Source: Berberis thunbergii
Taxonomy: Eukaryota > Streptophyta > Magnoliopsida > Ranunculales > Berberidaceae
Direction of reading: 5' to 3'
DNA: 64,000 nt
NCBI GenBank assembly: GCA_003290165.1
Contig: QNQO01000807.1
Coordinates: 62,001 to 126,000 of the forward strand
Positions within the stretch are counted from its first letter, which is position 1. Every line of letters starts with the position of its first letter. Of the stretch, positions 11,677 to 23,879 are shown piece by piece. Under the pieces are notes generated by a model. The model ran no database searches. It worked only from the letters and a program-made list of their open reading frames with translations, and was not told the DNA's origin. The position numbers and the translations under genes were made by a program.

Positions 11677-14489
11677 GGTTTTCTTGAAGCTGGGATGGAA
11701 AGTGGAATGAAGAAGAAGGAAATGGAGAGAGAGAGCCAATTAAATTATCGGATAATGGAGAGTCACATCATCTACCCATGCCAAGTGTCATAGTATAGTA
11801 TGTAGGAAAATGAAGACATGTTAACCTGAGATTGGCAATTACGTGGCATTCTTATTGGATAGAATCTTTCTTGTTTGAGCTTGAATTGTTTTTGTCTGAG
11901 CACTTTCACTTTGGTGACATAATTGAAAGTGGCATCGCAATTTGCCTGTCAAGGTAACTCACTCTCTCAATACTGTATGTAGTGGCATGCCTTCAATGCC
12001 GTAATCTCTCGCCTTCAACATGGATGACTTCAAAATAAGAAACCAACGGTGTGGCCTGTTCTAGAAATACTACATATAGAAATTTAAAGTAGCCCTCAAA
12101 GATAGCTCCTACTTCTCCTTCAATTTTGCAGTTTGTACAAAAAAAAGGTTGGGGATCTAGCTGGTGAGTTACACTGTTACAGTAAGCCCTTTGGAGTTTG
12201 GCTTCATCAACTACTAAATATCATAGCCAATACATCAGAACCTATGAGTTACAGTATACAATAACAAATGCTCAGAAGGGATTCTTCAAGATCAAAACTT
12301 TCAGCACATATTAAAGTCTCGAGCCCAATTCTCCCGCTCTCTAAGCTCTGAAAACATCTTCTATGATCAACGAGAGATAACATCTTCTATGATCAAAGAG
12401 AGTTCAATTTGTCATCTGCACGTCACCAACTCCAGTATAGAGATCCTAGCACCTGACCCCAGTGGGAAGTTGAGGAACTCCTGCAAAACTCAAATTAACA
12501 AATGAATGCTGCAAGAGGAAGTTCACATATTCCCATCATATTGCACATAAGTATGTGATCAAAATCTTAGTCACACATGAAGTGCAAGCAGGCATATGAG
12601 CACCAGCGAGGGCGAGAGTGCTTAAATTCAAATTTTGTTAGTGTTCAAAGCGCCTGAGTGCTTCTTCTTTTTTCGCCTGAGAGCATATATATATACATAT
12701 GGCATATAGTTTTGTATATTTTAAAATATTCACTTGAGTTTACCCATTTTAAAATACTTGACATAATCTAATCGTTCAACGAACATGGTGAAGGTAAAAC
12801 TAGAAACTAATCAATCATGTCATAAGCTCGTAATTGCACAAACCATATTCATTTCTGACACAATGGAATTCATGGCACATGTCGACATAACATACCCCCT
12901 TGGACCCTAAATGGTTTCGCCTAGATTGGAACATGATTTACTATTGAAGTGCAATCATAAACAAACTAACTGGTTTGGAAAGCGAAACAACCAAGGAGAA
13001 AAATAACTTCTCTTTTCTACTTTTCCAAGTCATGTTCATCAAAAGCTCATCAACCAACTTCTCCATACTACTTTCTCAGTCATTTTTTGAAGATAAAAAA
13101 AATATGCTCCCAAGCACAATTCTAATTATGCCCACTTGGAAATTAGTGTGAAAGAAACTTTTGATTATTCAGCATAAAACACTCTCCTTCATTATCAAAA
13201 GTCTAAAAGACTTGGGAGTCTCCCACTATAACAAGGTATATTGACTAATCTTCCACAATTCACTCTCTAATGCATCCATGAACGCTCCTTAGAAATCAAT
13301 TTAAGACTTCAATTTGACCATCTCAATATACATACTACTGAGTGCTGATAGTCAGTTGTCATCATCTGGAAAGGGTCACAATCCTAGACTCAGAAACTGA
13401 AAATGTTGAAGGTGGCTTTCTCCTCACATATGGTTTCTTCAAAATCTTTTTCTAACCACCGAAAATTCATGATAAAGTTCCACAAGATATTGACCACTTG
13501 GATAAGGTTACACTTACAGGACCTTTCTCTAGCTACCAGTTGGTGATATCCCAAGTCCCAACCAATCGTACCCACTGTACAGTTCTTAGACACATTAATC
13601 TAATGGACGATCTCACCTCTCTATAAAGGCTAAAAAAACCTAGTTCTTTGCTCATAATGCGCTCAGAGGAAGCATTCATCTTCCCTACAGATCTCTCATT
13701 TCTTGCCCATCTCTCTCTTTCGGATAATATTTTGGTTTGGTAGGAAGCATTCTAGATGATATTTGTCACATCCAAGGCTTAAAAGTTATTTGTTTCTTCT
13801 CCAGGTGGAGCCAGAAATTTCTTTAGGTTGGAACACCTAGAGTGACAAATAATTTTTCTTTCGAGGAGCGCCATTTGATTGCATATATCATCGACTTTAA
13901 CCAATTGATTGCATGGATAAGGGAGAAGTAGTCACTAAATTGTATCATATATTAGAGACCATCATCAATGAATAATCTAGAGTGACCAACATGCTTTTGT
14001 ACTAATAATTCCTAGGATCCAAGTATTAGTTGCTTGTAGGAGTCTATGCATTTAGTTTATATTCCTTAAGTGGAAGGATTATTTAGTACGCTTTTATCTG
14101 GTGAGTGAGAAAAGCAAAACAAACATTTTCTTTTTCAAAAAATTTCAATTTGCAAGATATGTACAAAATCTATTGCTCCAGCATTAAATTGTTTTAGCAC
14201 AATATGATACAACCAGTTTATTCAAGAGACAACAAAATTATATAATTCAGTTCAAGTTGTAGGTGTTAGATCGGGTAGATGGTAGTTCAAACTATTACAT
14301 GATGGATGCTTACATATACAGAACATAGTCATCGTCGATAAATAAGCTTAATTGACAAACAGAATTTCCCAACTCAGGTTTTTTTTTCATCATTTACTAA
14401 GAAATCTACTTAAAAGGGTCCAATTTCCTAAGAAATCTACTTGAACCTACAAGTCCGAAAACAAGAAACTAAGACAACTTTGGTCAGAC

Positions 14490-14582
14490 CTGTCTAATAT
14501 CACCATCTCTTGAGCTCTTTGCATCGCTGATCTCATGATATTGTCCTCTACCTCCATAATTCCGATTTTTATTGCGATTTTC
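14490..14582 (-). other. Possible orphan exon, function unknown
   Basis: This 93-bp minus-strand stretch is open, preceded by AG and followed by GT. It reads ENRNKNRNYGGRGQYHE and then ISDAKSSRDGDIRQ, polar and Gly/Arg-rich like many plant RNA-binding linkers. The donor GTCTGA is weak. I found no neighbouring exons I can join to it, so it may be chance or a gene remnant. Confidence 0.25.
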
Positions 14583-15148
14583 CTATCTCTCACTTGTAAG
14601 ATTAGTATCTGACCCCATAGAGAACAAATGTCTAAACAGTCTCACTAAATCACCTATTACATTATGGAATCAACACCCTACAGCAGACATGAAAATGTAT
14701 GCTAAGCTAATGAACATCTTTCCATATTTTAGCACCCTTTGCACACATGTTTTTAATTTCTGTAATGCTCTGGAAACAGAAAGAATTTCGCGGGCTTTCA
14801 AATTTTTATGAGGATCTTCTAGGGTATGCGAACTGCACTTAGTAAGAATGTAAAGCTATGGACCTAGTTGATTCTAGCAGTGTAACAATGTGCAGGCCTG
14901 CAGATACTTAAAAGACTAAGAACAAAGTTAAAGAATAAAGAAGAAAACGAAAAGAGCAACTACATAAGAAAAAATGGAGGAGCAGTCATGTTGAGCGGCC
15001 CCTCTAAAATGGAATTTCATGTTGAGCTATGACAATATCATGGGTAACTTTAACAAGGCAACTTCCCTTCGACTTCATGAAAATTTTGAAACATTGACTT
15101 CACTAAATAGACCATCCTCCATATTTTAAAATAGAGCTTTGCTACATG

Positions 15149-15293
15149 GCGAGGAAACCAACGAGGGGAGTGAGGTGGAGGGGGGAGAACCACTCACCCC
15201 CTCGGGATGTGCGCGTTGACTTTTCTTGCACGCATCCCGAGAGAGGTGAATGGTTCTCCCCCTCCACCTCACTCCCCTCGCTGGTTTCCTCGC
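15149..15293. mobile_element. Foldback MITE-like element
   Basis: 145 bp that is almost entirely an inverted repeat. The left arm begins GCGAGGAAACCAACGAGGGG, the right arm ends CCCCTCGCTGGTTTCCTCGC, and the short centre contains GTTGACTTTTC. A diverged relative with the same central motif lies at 18004-18160. Clear target duplications were not found. Confidence 0.7.
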
Positions 15294-16248
15294 TCATTTA
15301 GAATTCCTGTTTAAAATATATACAAGGACGCTCCATCTATTGTATCTTACTTTTTCAGGGAACCATACATGACCTTGCAAAGATACTCGCTAAAACACAT
15401 TTACACGTAATGTGGAGTAATCAGAAAAGGTTAAATTCATTGCAAATTCATATGAAGTGAAACGAAGGCTTGGGAAGGGTAACTTAGAGTAAAGCACTGG
15501 GTCTAGCTAAAGATGGCCAAAAAAGGAAATATTCTAACAGAACTGAACCTGCATCACTGAACTCGTCCCCCAATCCCATAGCAAAAATGGCCAACGCATG
15601 ATCGCATATTTCCCAATGCTACCATTATAATCTATGCTTGAATAAATTTTGATATGACCATGTTTCGATTTGATTCCAAATTTAATCACCAATTGTAAAA
15701 ATCAAACTGAGGCAGACCTCAATATTCAGAGAATACATATGCAATAGTAACTTTATTACTGGTATTAACCAGCTTCATTATGTTGCAGCCCTACTATAAT
15801 GAGAACTATACAAAACAATCATTGTAATTAAGCTTTGTCGATAGTGAAAGATTGTGCAACAAATGCATTCTTTCACAGTTCATGAACATAATACTATCAC
15901 GAAAAACAAATTGTAACACATAGTAGTGTGTCAAGATTAAGAGAAAATGAACTGACTGGCATGCTATTGCAATAAATTCCATTTACAGAAATGAAACACA
16001 AAACGTCGCAAAAAAGAAGTATCTCAACATATATTACTGGGTGAATATGAAATCTTTATAGAAATGTTTTTATCTGTTGTCAATACAAATTGAAGAAGAA
16101 AAACTAAAGACTGAAAACACAAACTTTACATGGACAATAGAGCCACTTGTACTACTCAAAATTCTTCAATGGTGCCATGAAATATGAATGTTGGCAAAAG
16201 AACCCATGTATGAAAACTTACAAAAAATATTCCATCAGTATGAAAAGA

Positions 16249-17416
16249 TCACATGGCATACTGTGGAGCCCTAGCAGCCATGCTATCAACCTGAGTCTGC
16301 ATCTGCACAGCTAGAACCTTGGTAGAAGTAGCCCGATGAAAGAACTGATCACGCGATAATGACCTAACATTCTTCAAATACTGATCCAACCCAATTGCCC
16401 CTTCTTGAACTGCTTTATCCAACGAATAAATCACATCCTCAATTGCCAAATCCAAGGCTGTACTCTCCAACATCTGCTTCGAAAGCGCATCAGCCGGCTC
16501 AAAACCTCCACATTCTCACTCTTATCCATGGTCTTCCCTTCATTCTCCCTCAACCACACCTCCAAAACATCCGAATTCATCAAAACCATCTGTAATTGCT
16601 GCTCCAATCCTTCCTTCTCATCTAGCATTTCTCTCAACCCCTTTTGCAACTGTTCCTTCCTCTCCCTCAAAACCCCTTGCAAACTAAATAACCCCTCCAT
16701 TTCCCCCTCCCTCTTTTTCCTCGACACCTCCACATCCCCATGTAAATTCTCCAACAGCTTAATAATAGCATTGTTCCATAAACCTGCCCTGGATCATCTC
16801 CAATCGGCGGCGGGTTCTGCGGATGAACCCGAGGCGAATTCATCGAACCCAAAGAACCCACTGAAGCAGAAGACGAAAGGGGTCTACTGGGGTTCTGGGT
16901 ATTAGTGTTTGAAGGTCGGGATTGAGGTCCACGAGAGTAAAGAGGGGGTGTTTTCCCAAACAAGCCACTGAGATTGCGAACAAGATCGACAAGATTCGAA
17001 CTTGGGTAGATCCAGTTATGCAAATAAGGAACAGAGACCAACCCAGAGGGGTTAACATGCGGATGGGGTCGTTTAATGACCATGTCGCTGGTTGGGTTGA
17101 CGTAAACATGAGGTCGGTGTCGCGGGTAGAACTCGATTAGCCAAACAGAGATGGGGACGTTGTAGGTGACGCCGCCGTAGACCATGGGGATTGTGCCCTC
17201 GACTTGGAGGAGGTTCGCAGTGGTGCCATCGTCGTGAGTGAATATAGAGGTCTTTGGGGTGAGAGTTGGGTACTCGTTGGTGAGCATGACGAGGTGTTGG
17301 CGGATTAGCCATTTGGTATCTTCCGAGTATGGGAGCGACGATGGGCCTCGTTGAGAGAGTACTTGTGCGAGGAATTGTTGGAGATTTTGGGGTTGCCGTG
17401 GTGGTGGTGAGTCCAT
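16249..17416 (-). CDS. ELC: ESCRT-I subunit TSG101/VPS23 (plant ELC), two single-base frameshifts
   Basis: The protein binds ubiquitinated cargo at endosomes as part of ESCRT-I and feeds it into multivesicular bodies. The start ATG at 17416 gives [22 protein letters not shown] domain (ubiquitin E2-like, no catalytic Cys) spans about residues 20-150, with [26 protein letters not shown] and [19 protein letters not shown] Pro/Ser linker, a coiled-coil stalk (REKREGEM-type region, about 16530-16760) and the C-terminal steadiness box ([20 protein letters not shown]) follow; the stop is at 16249-16251. It is intronless, as ELC is in Arabidopsis. Reading frame is lost twice: one base is missing between 16777 and 16778 (after DDPGQVY) and one near 16494 (after EVLSR). 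Everything after each break is still well conserved, so this is either a very young pseudogene or sequence error. Confidence 0.9.
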
Positions 17417-18003
17417 CTTCGATTGATTGATTCGTTGATGGGTTTATCGATCGATCAATGGAATGAGAGAAACAGAAAGAGAGACAGAGTAGATTGCCGT
17501 GTTGGAGAAGAAGATGAAATGAAAGAGTTTCAAGAGGAAGAAGACATGAAATAAGACTTTCATTTGTTGAACCGGGTTTAGTGAGGGGCTCTAGGACTGG
17601 GTTTGATGGGCGGTTCGTGATGGGATGAGATGAGCAATTTAGTTTGGTTTGACAAATTGGGGAATTTTCTTGGTGGATTCCTTCCATTTTCTGGTCGGTA
17701 AGATACAACAATGATTAAGTTGCGCTAAATTTCTTCTTCCAACTTTGGTAAGTAAGCAGTTCTATTTGTCTTTGACCTTGTTAGGATTTACCATCCCCAC
17801 CACCCACACTTGATAATCCACGAATGATAATGAAATTAACAAGTTTCATAAAGAATAATAATGAATTTATGGTTGACATGGGGATGCGACTAACTTTAGA
17901 GCATCTTGAAAAAGCTTCCTAAAGAAACTACCTACCTTATTATAATAATATATTGGCAGTGACTACTCTACCCCACAATTTCCTCGTGAACCCGTCTAAG
18001 TGT
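17417..18003. promoter_or_regulatory. ELC 5' leader and promoter region
   Basis: Upstream of the minus-strand ELC start. It contains a GATC-rich stretch (17430-17456) and pyrimidine/purine-rich leader sequence to about 17540. No clear TATA box was assigned. Inferred from position only. Confidence 0.35.
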
Positions 18004-18160
18004 CAAGGAAAAGAACGAGGGACCCCACGGGGAATCGTCCATCTTCCCTTGGGATGCACGCTTGACTTTTCAACGCATGCATTCCGAGGGTTCAAGCGTG
18101 CATCTCAGGGGGATGAACGGCCCTCCCCCCTTGTGGAGTCCCTCACTGTTTTCCTCGCCA
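18004..18160. mobile_element. Second foldback MITE-like element
   Basis: An imperfect inverted repeat: the left arm GAACGAGGGACCCCACGGGG pairs with the right arm, whose complement reads GTGAGGGACTCCACAAGGGG. The centre has GATGCACGCTTGA and GACTTTTCAACGCATGC, matching the centre of the element at 15149-15293. More diverged than that copy. Confidence 0.55.
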
Positions 18161-18308
18161 TTTCCTCGGCAATTAGAATTTTTCTTTCCTCTTTCTCACA
18201 TTATCAGTGAGTTCTTTTTGTTTTTTTTACATACTCACAACACCAATAATATGCATAACTTAACATAGAAATTCAAACTCAAAACAAACAAAAAATGCAA
18301 AATATGGT

Positions 18309-18797
18309 AACTTTCGACTAATTTAAACCTTTAATTAAAACCGATTCTCAGGCTCATCAAAACACAAAAGTTGTAGCACTATGAGTTATCTAACAAACAC
18401 AACTTGAATCACTTAAAAATGTTTTGAAATGAGAAAGTTATGGTCATTTTACTAAAGTCGCACAAATATGTCTCGCAATGAAAACGGGATAGAGTTTCTG
18501 ACTTTCGGCCAATTTATATGCTCGATCAAGACTGATTCTCAGTTGATCAAAACACAAATATTGTATTATTCTGAGTTATCTAATAAACACATCTTTAATC
18601 ATTTGAAAATGTTTTGAAATTAGCAACTTATGGTCATTTTACCAAAGTCCGCAATGAAAATGGGATAGTATTCTGACTTTCGGCCAACTTATATGCTCGA
18701 TTGAGACCGATTCTCAAGTTGATCAAAACACAAAAGTTGTAGTACTCTGATTTATCTAATATACACAACTTGAATCACTTGAAAATGTTTTGAAATA
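18309..18797. repeat. Diverged tandem repeat, about 2.6 units of 175-190 bp
   Basis: The units begin near 18309, 18500 and 18674 with ACTTTCGrCyAAyTTA. Each contains GATCAAAACACAAA-TTGTA, then a GAGTTATCTAAyA stretch and GAAAATGTTTTGAAAT. No coding is seen. It lies between ELC and the CACTA element, and its origin is unknown. Confidence 0.75.
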
Positions 18798-19366
18798 TTC
18801 CACGATCGAGACAATTGGATGAATCCCGTGAAACCATTTCATAGAAGTTCATTGATATCTTTTTTTTTAAAAGCAAATCGACTTCAATTCTTAAATAATC
18901 CACATCACTTCTGGTTCCATTGAGCAAGTTATGGTCATTTTACTAAAATCATGCAAATTTGTCCTAAAAAATTTGCTGAAATTTCATGTTCCTTCGGAAC
19001 TCTGCGAGGTTTGTCTTAGGCAAACAATAGTTTTTGTGTGAACCTGATTTAATAAAAATTTATAAACATATGGTCAATATTTATCTCACATTCAAATTTG
19101 AATTTGATTTTCTCTAATGTTTTTCCTCAAAATAAATTTTAACTCTTAATTTGAATTTTGGTCATCCATAAGCTATTTTCCGCTAGAGTCGTATTTGTCA
19201 TTTAACTTGATCCACTTTCTTGGACTTCGACCATCTTGGACTTGTCTTTTTGAAACTTTTACAATGCTTGACCAACCTTCGTATATTTGACTTTGGTCTT
19301 TTGAATTGACTTCGTCCTTGATTGACGTTGACTGTGACTTGATTTTATATTCTTGCATTGACGTAC

Positions 19367-21560
19367 CACTACAAAAAATGGTTAGCGGCGACACAACATT
19401 TTGTATTAGCAACGAGAAGTTGATGTTGCCACATTGCTACAAGAGGAATGTGTTGTGCAAACCATTTTGTGTCCCCCTAGATAAATATACAATTATGATA
19501 AAAAAGAAGTCACGCACTACTTTCCCTAAAAAAAATTTGTGTACTCACTCAATTCTCCAACTTTTATTCCACCATGCTCAGTGCTTCCCGTTTTAGCTCC
19601 ACTACTCCAAGTTTCCAACACTTCCCTACTTTCTTACCATAAAAAACAAAAAAATGAACTTCTTCGTGTTGACGATCGGCATAGGCTAAAGCCTAGAGAG
19701 TAAGATTGGATTCAAACTTGTTTTTGCAAAACAGGTATATTCGATCGATTTGTTCCTAGGTTCTTCTTTGTATTGTTTTGATTATATGAGTGGACTGTTA
19801 TGTTTATTTTGTGAAACTGAGATATGATTGGATCTGCACATTTAGTGTTCCTTTCAATGATTTGATATCCATATCATATGTAGTTACTTTTCTTTTCTAT
19901 GAATAGGATGGATTTGTGTTTGAAACATCTGAACTGTTCGCCACCCCGACCCTAATCACATGTTCTACTCAACAATCAAGAGGGGCAAGTTGGCTTTGCA
20001 ATCTTGAAATCTAGGTAATCTTTCTACATGTCCATTTCTTATTACATACGTATTCCATGTTCACTTTTGATTTTTTTTTTCTCAAACCCGGTTTCTAGAT
20101 TTTTCTTATCTTATTGCATATTCCCTGTTCAGTCTTGTAAATTAACTTTGGTTTCAAAGTTCCATAACCCATAAACTTCTTCATGTCTTAAGTAGTAGTC
20201 AATCTATGCGGACGTTTCAGATGATGAGAAATGAAGATGATTGGTTGCTTCATCTTGCAAGGGTGCATACATGTTAGATGTTATGTGCATATATGAGCAT
20301 TATCAGAGACAATGATTCTCCATTATAACACACTTGACATGGTTTAGTTTGCTAGGGCTGAACGAATATTACATTTAACTCTTCCACTTAAAGACTAGCT
20401 TTGAATATTAAAGTTAACTTTAGGTCTTTATGAGATGTTTATTTCACTTTATAAATTAAGGGATATTTGTAGGAGCTGAGTGTTAACTGCTAACTAATGG
20501 AAGATGTAGAAACCAGTTTTCGTAGCTAGCAATTAGCTTATGCTTGCCTATACAGATTTTTATTAGAATTATTACTCAATAATTATTTTTTATTGATTTT
20601 AATGAAATTAACTTTTTTGACATTGGATTTAGATGACACTTATTGTTATGAAGTTTTGCTATGTTGTGTATAAGTGAAGTCAACATAGTTTTATCTTTGT
20701 TGCTGCACGCAAGCGTTAAATATAATCACCAGGGATTATACATTGTATATTTTGCTAATCTAGCATTGAGATATCACATTTAAGTAGGCATATATTAAAT
20801 TTTTACACCTATTATATCCTGCTACAAAGACAAACATCTTCTTGGTCTTCCTCGTGGAAAATGATATTGAGCTAATTAAAGTTAAATTGCCCATTTATTT
20901 TAATATATGAACTACTTATTAGATTTACGTTGAACTATTATGTGGTTTTTAACTTTGTTTATTTATCATTACTTGTAAGGTTTTGAGAATGGGTATCTAC
21001 CACGAGAATGAAGAGCTTACACCAAGCCTTTTGAATGATGCGTCATTCTATTTTTGTATCTTGATTGAAACAGTGTATTGTTTGTAACAATGTATCATGT
21101 GGAATAGTGATAATATTTACTTAAAACTGTTTATGTAGTGCTGAATTTGTCTAGTATTCCATTTTCCTTGTGTAAAAACCGTTGGTGCTTGCTCTTGCTT
21201 GTTATGAATTGGTTTGTTGTAATAATAATAATTATTATTATATTTTTTTTATTTTAAAAATTTATTGTCGACAAATCACCATTAGATATATCAACAACCA
21301 AAGCCCTTTGTCACCATTAACTTTTGACTTTCGGTAGCACCAAATCAGGCAACAATACAAGGTACGAAAAAAAGTTTGTTGCCAAAAATATAACCACGAA
21401 CAACTAACTTTTTTTCATTGCTAGTGGTTCATCGCCATTGACCTTTGAGTTTTGGCAACACCACATATGGGGAACAAAACATTGAATGTATACAGTGTGT
21501 TACCAATGGCTTTTTTGGCGACAAACATATGGTTGTCGTTGCCATTTTTTTTTTGTAGTG
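19367..21560. mobile_element. CACTA (En/Spm-like) non-autonomous element
   Basis: The left end is CACTACAAAAAATGG and the right end is CCATTTTTTTTTTGTAGTG, an inverted match of the diagnostic CACTA terminus. Subterminal stretches contain repeated short motifs (GGCAACAmCA, CAATGGyGA, GGTGACAAAG-type) in both orientations, as expected for this superfamily. The 2.2-kb interior has no transposase reading frame. The 3-bp flanks (tac and tgt) do not match, so either one flank has mutated or the ends come from a rearranged element. Confidence 0.75.
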
Positions 21561-22605
21561 TGTGGTTGAGCCTTCATGGTCGCATTTCAATGATCTACTT
21601 TCATTGATTACTTACAACCCAATATGCGCAACTTTATAATTTTGTCATATATTTTTACAATATCGCTTTACTTAACTTATATTGGTTTTTTAAGCTTAAT
21701 CAATATTTGTTTTTGCTCTAATTCACAAATAACATTTTTAGTTTATCCTTCATTTTTTTGGTTGTTGTAAAGATATAATAAAATAATATTTTATGATTGA
21801 CAACGCTCTGGTTAACCAAACTATTGTCAAACAATCGACTACTTTTAGAACAACTAGTTTGGCTTGTTGTAGTCTTGTCTTAATTAAACTGATGTTTTCC
21901 CTTATGGTTTGGTTGATCGAGCATTTTGGTCAACCAAACATGTGTCCATATTTAGCTTTGAAGCTGATCTGCCTTGAAATTCCTTAATTATATGAATTAT
22001 GATGTTATGGCCTTCCTTGCTTGGTATGAGGAGCGTGATTTAGGCATATGTCCTTGAGTTGACCGTCTTGCTTTAAAATTTTCATTTTAATTGGAGTTGT
22101 GGAACCATTTCAGTCAAATACCACATAACACATTTAACACATATCTCAAAGTCTATTAATCAAATGGAGTTGAATTAAACCTAGCAGCTGGTTGGATCAT
22201 GACGGGTTGGCGAGTGAGATATCGTCGGGCATGAATACGACCTATTTAGTTACCAAGAAACATGAACCTGACAGTCAATAAATAGGATGTCCACCAACGT
22301 GACTCGAAATGCCTTGTTTCGCACAACAATTTGCAATGAACTGACACATCATATATAACAATTGACATGTTAACCAAAAATGACTTTAAATGGATACGAC
22401 AACCCAACATAAACTACTCGTTCGACACGAATGACAAAAACTAACGGATCCAAATGATAAACTGAACATGATCCATTTATGTAAACTCTTTAGCATGTTA
22501 ATAAATTTAAGTGTTAGTGTTAGTTTTATGTGATTTATTTCGGGAAATTTCAATTTCAATCTCTATTGTTCTAAATCATATGGATGAACACAACCCTAAG
22601 AACAT
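21561..22605. other. Intergenic, nothing recognised
   Basis: AT-rich sequence with no gene or repeat that I can support. Confidence 0.5.
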
Positions 22606-23355
22606 CTCTAATCACCCCCCCTAAAATAACTCCATTGAAAAAAAACCCTCCAATCATCCCCCTAACCCATCCCCATCCCCATCCCCATAATAACTTATCC
22701 CTCAACTTCCCTCTAAATTTAGGGGGAAGTTTTTTTTTTTTTTTTTGAAAGCAAACGGGGTTATTTAGGATCCCCGAACCTTAGTAATAAAATAATCAAA
22801 ATATCTTATATATTAATAAAATAAGCAAGCGGGGGAAGTTAACCATCCCCTATATCTTATATATTAATAAAATAATCAAAATATTTAATTTTCTAAATAA
22901 AAATAAAAATAATAAAAAGTATCTAAATAATAGTCTAATTAAAAAAATAATTATTAATACTAATTTAAATAATGATAAAAAATTATTTAAAAAGTATTTA
23001 TAGTATAATTCAAAACAAATATTTTTTAACTCCCAAATTTTGTAATTAGTCAAATTTAAATTAAGTTGAAATTAATAATAGTATAATTAAAAGAAAATCT
23101 AAATAATAGTATAATTAAAATAATAATATTATATATTTAAGTTGAAGTTAATAATAATATTATTGAAATTAATTAATATAATTATATTAAGTTAAAATTA
23201 ATAATAGTATAATTGAAATTAAATTGGTATAGATTAGTTGAAGATATATTAAAATAATATTAAAAAAATTAAAACAGGGATGTAATTTGAACGGTGAAGA
23301 AATAGATACCCGAATTTCACTTTTGGTTAAAACGGGGATGGGATGCTCTAATCCT
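22606..23355. mobile_element. AT-rich MITE-like insertion
   Basis: The left end AGAACATCTCTAATC and the right end, whose complement reads TAGAGCATCCCATC, are degenerate inverted ends of a type common in plant MITEs. CCTAAG occurs at both flanks. The interior is very AT-rich and contains a direct repeat around TATCTTATATATTAATAAAA (22802-22880). No coding is present. Confidence 0.45.
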
Positions 23356-23399
23356 AAGTCAAAGCCAAAGAAAAAGACTGATACAGAAAATAAAAAGAA

Positions 23400-23879
23400 G
23401 TCCTAAGAAGCGCCTGAAAGTTGACGTTTACAGATCTCGTGGGACCCATTTGAATAAAGCGACAAATATGAGAGAAGCACGTGCCCGTTTCTCGGCGTGC
23501 GGACAAGACAAGCGATTAAAATGGAGTTATTCACACAAACCCTCTGAAGGCCCATTGTTTGGTGTTTCAGACGAATTTCTTCATACACTGAACCGACCAC
23601 CAACGTAAAATTACAACCTCTCTTCCAATTTCTATTTCTGGCCCCTCATTTCTCTCTCCATCTCCCTGAGCCAGATGGGATTAGGTATCTAATCCGTTTA
23701 TTTCGTTAGATTTGATATTTTTTTTGGAGTTTTTGTGTTCAAGTTTTGGTTTTGCATTCAGAGAAGGTTTGATGTTTTGAGAAAGAGAGAGATTTTGGTG
23801 GAATTTGATGTTTGGGGTGATGGGTTTTGAAGTTGGAATGATGGGTTGAGGTTGAAGTGAGGTGAGGTGAGGAGAGGAG
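23400..23879 (+). promoter_or_regulatory. Promoter and 5' leader of the DENN gene
   Basis: The sequence directly upstream of the DENN start includes a G-box core CACGTG (23478-23483) and a pyrimidine-rich leader TCTCTCTCCATCTCCC near 23650. Position supports a promoter; usage of the G-box is inference. Confidence 0.35.

Larger units (their letters stand above)
11677..16248. other. Intergenic region between the pfkB kinase and ELC
   Basis: The pfkB promoter and 5' leader should lie just above 11676. The rest is AT-rich with no convincing complete gene. Visible items: a 26-bp direct repeat around AACATCTTCTATGATCAA near 12350-12400, a possible minus-strand exon at 14490-14582 and a foldback element at 15149-15293. 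The 3' UTR of ELC is expected just below 16249. Confidence 0.5.

Noticed and set aside
12405..12486. Possible last exon on the minus strand (after TTTGCAG)
   Set aside because: Short, no recognisable peptide and no partner exon; chance cannot be excluded.
16405..17711. Several reading frames overlapping ELC on both strands
   Set aside because: They are antisense or out-of-frame shadows of the UEV and stalk coding sequence.
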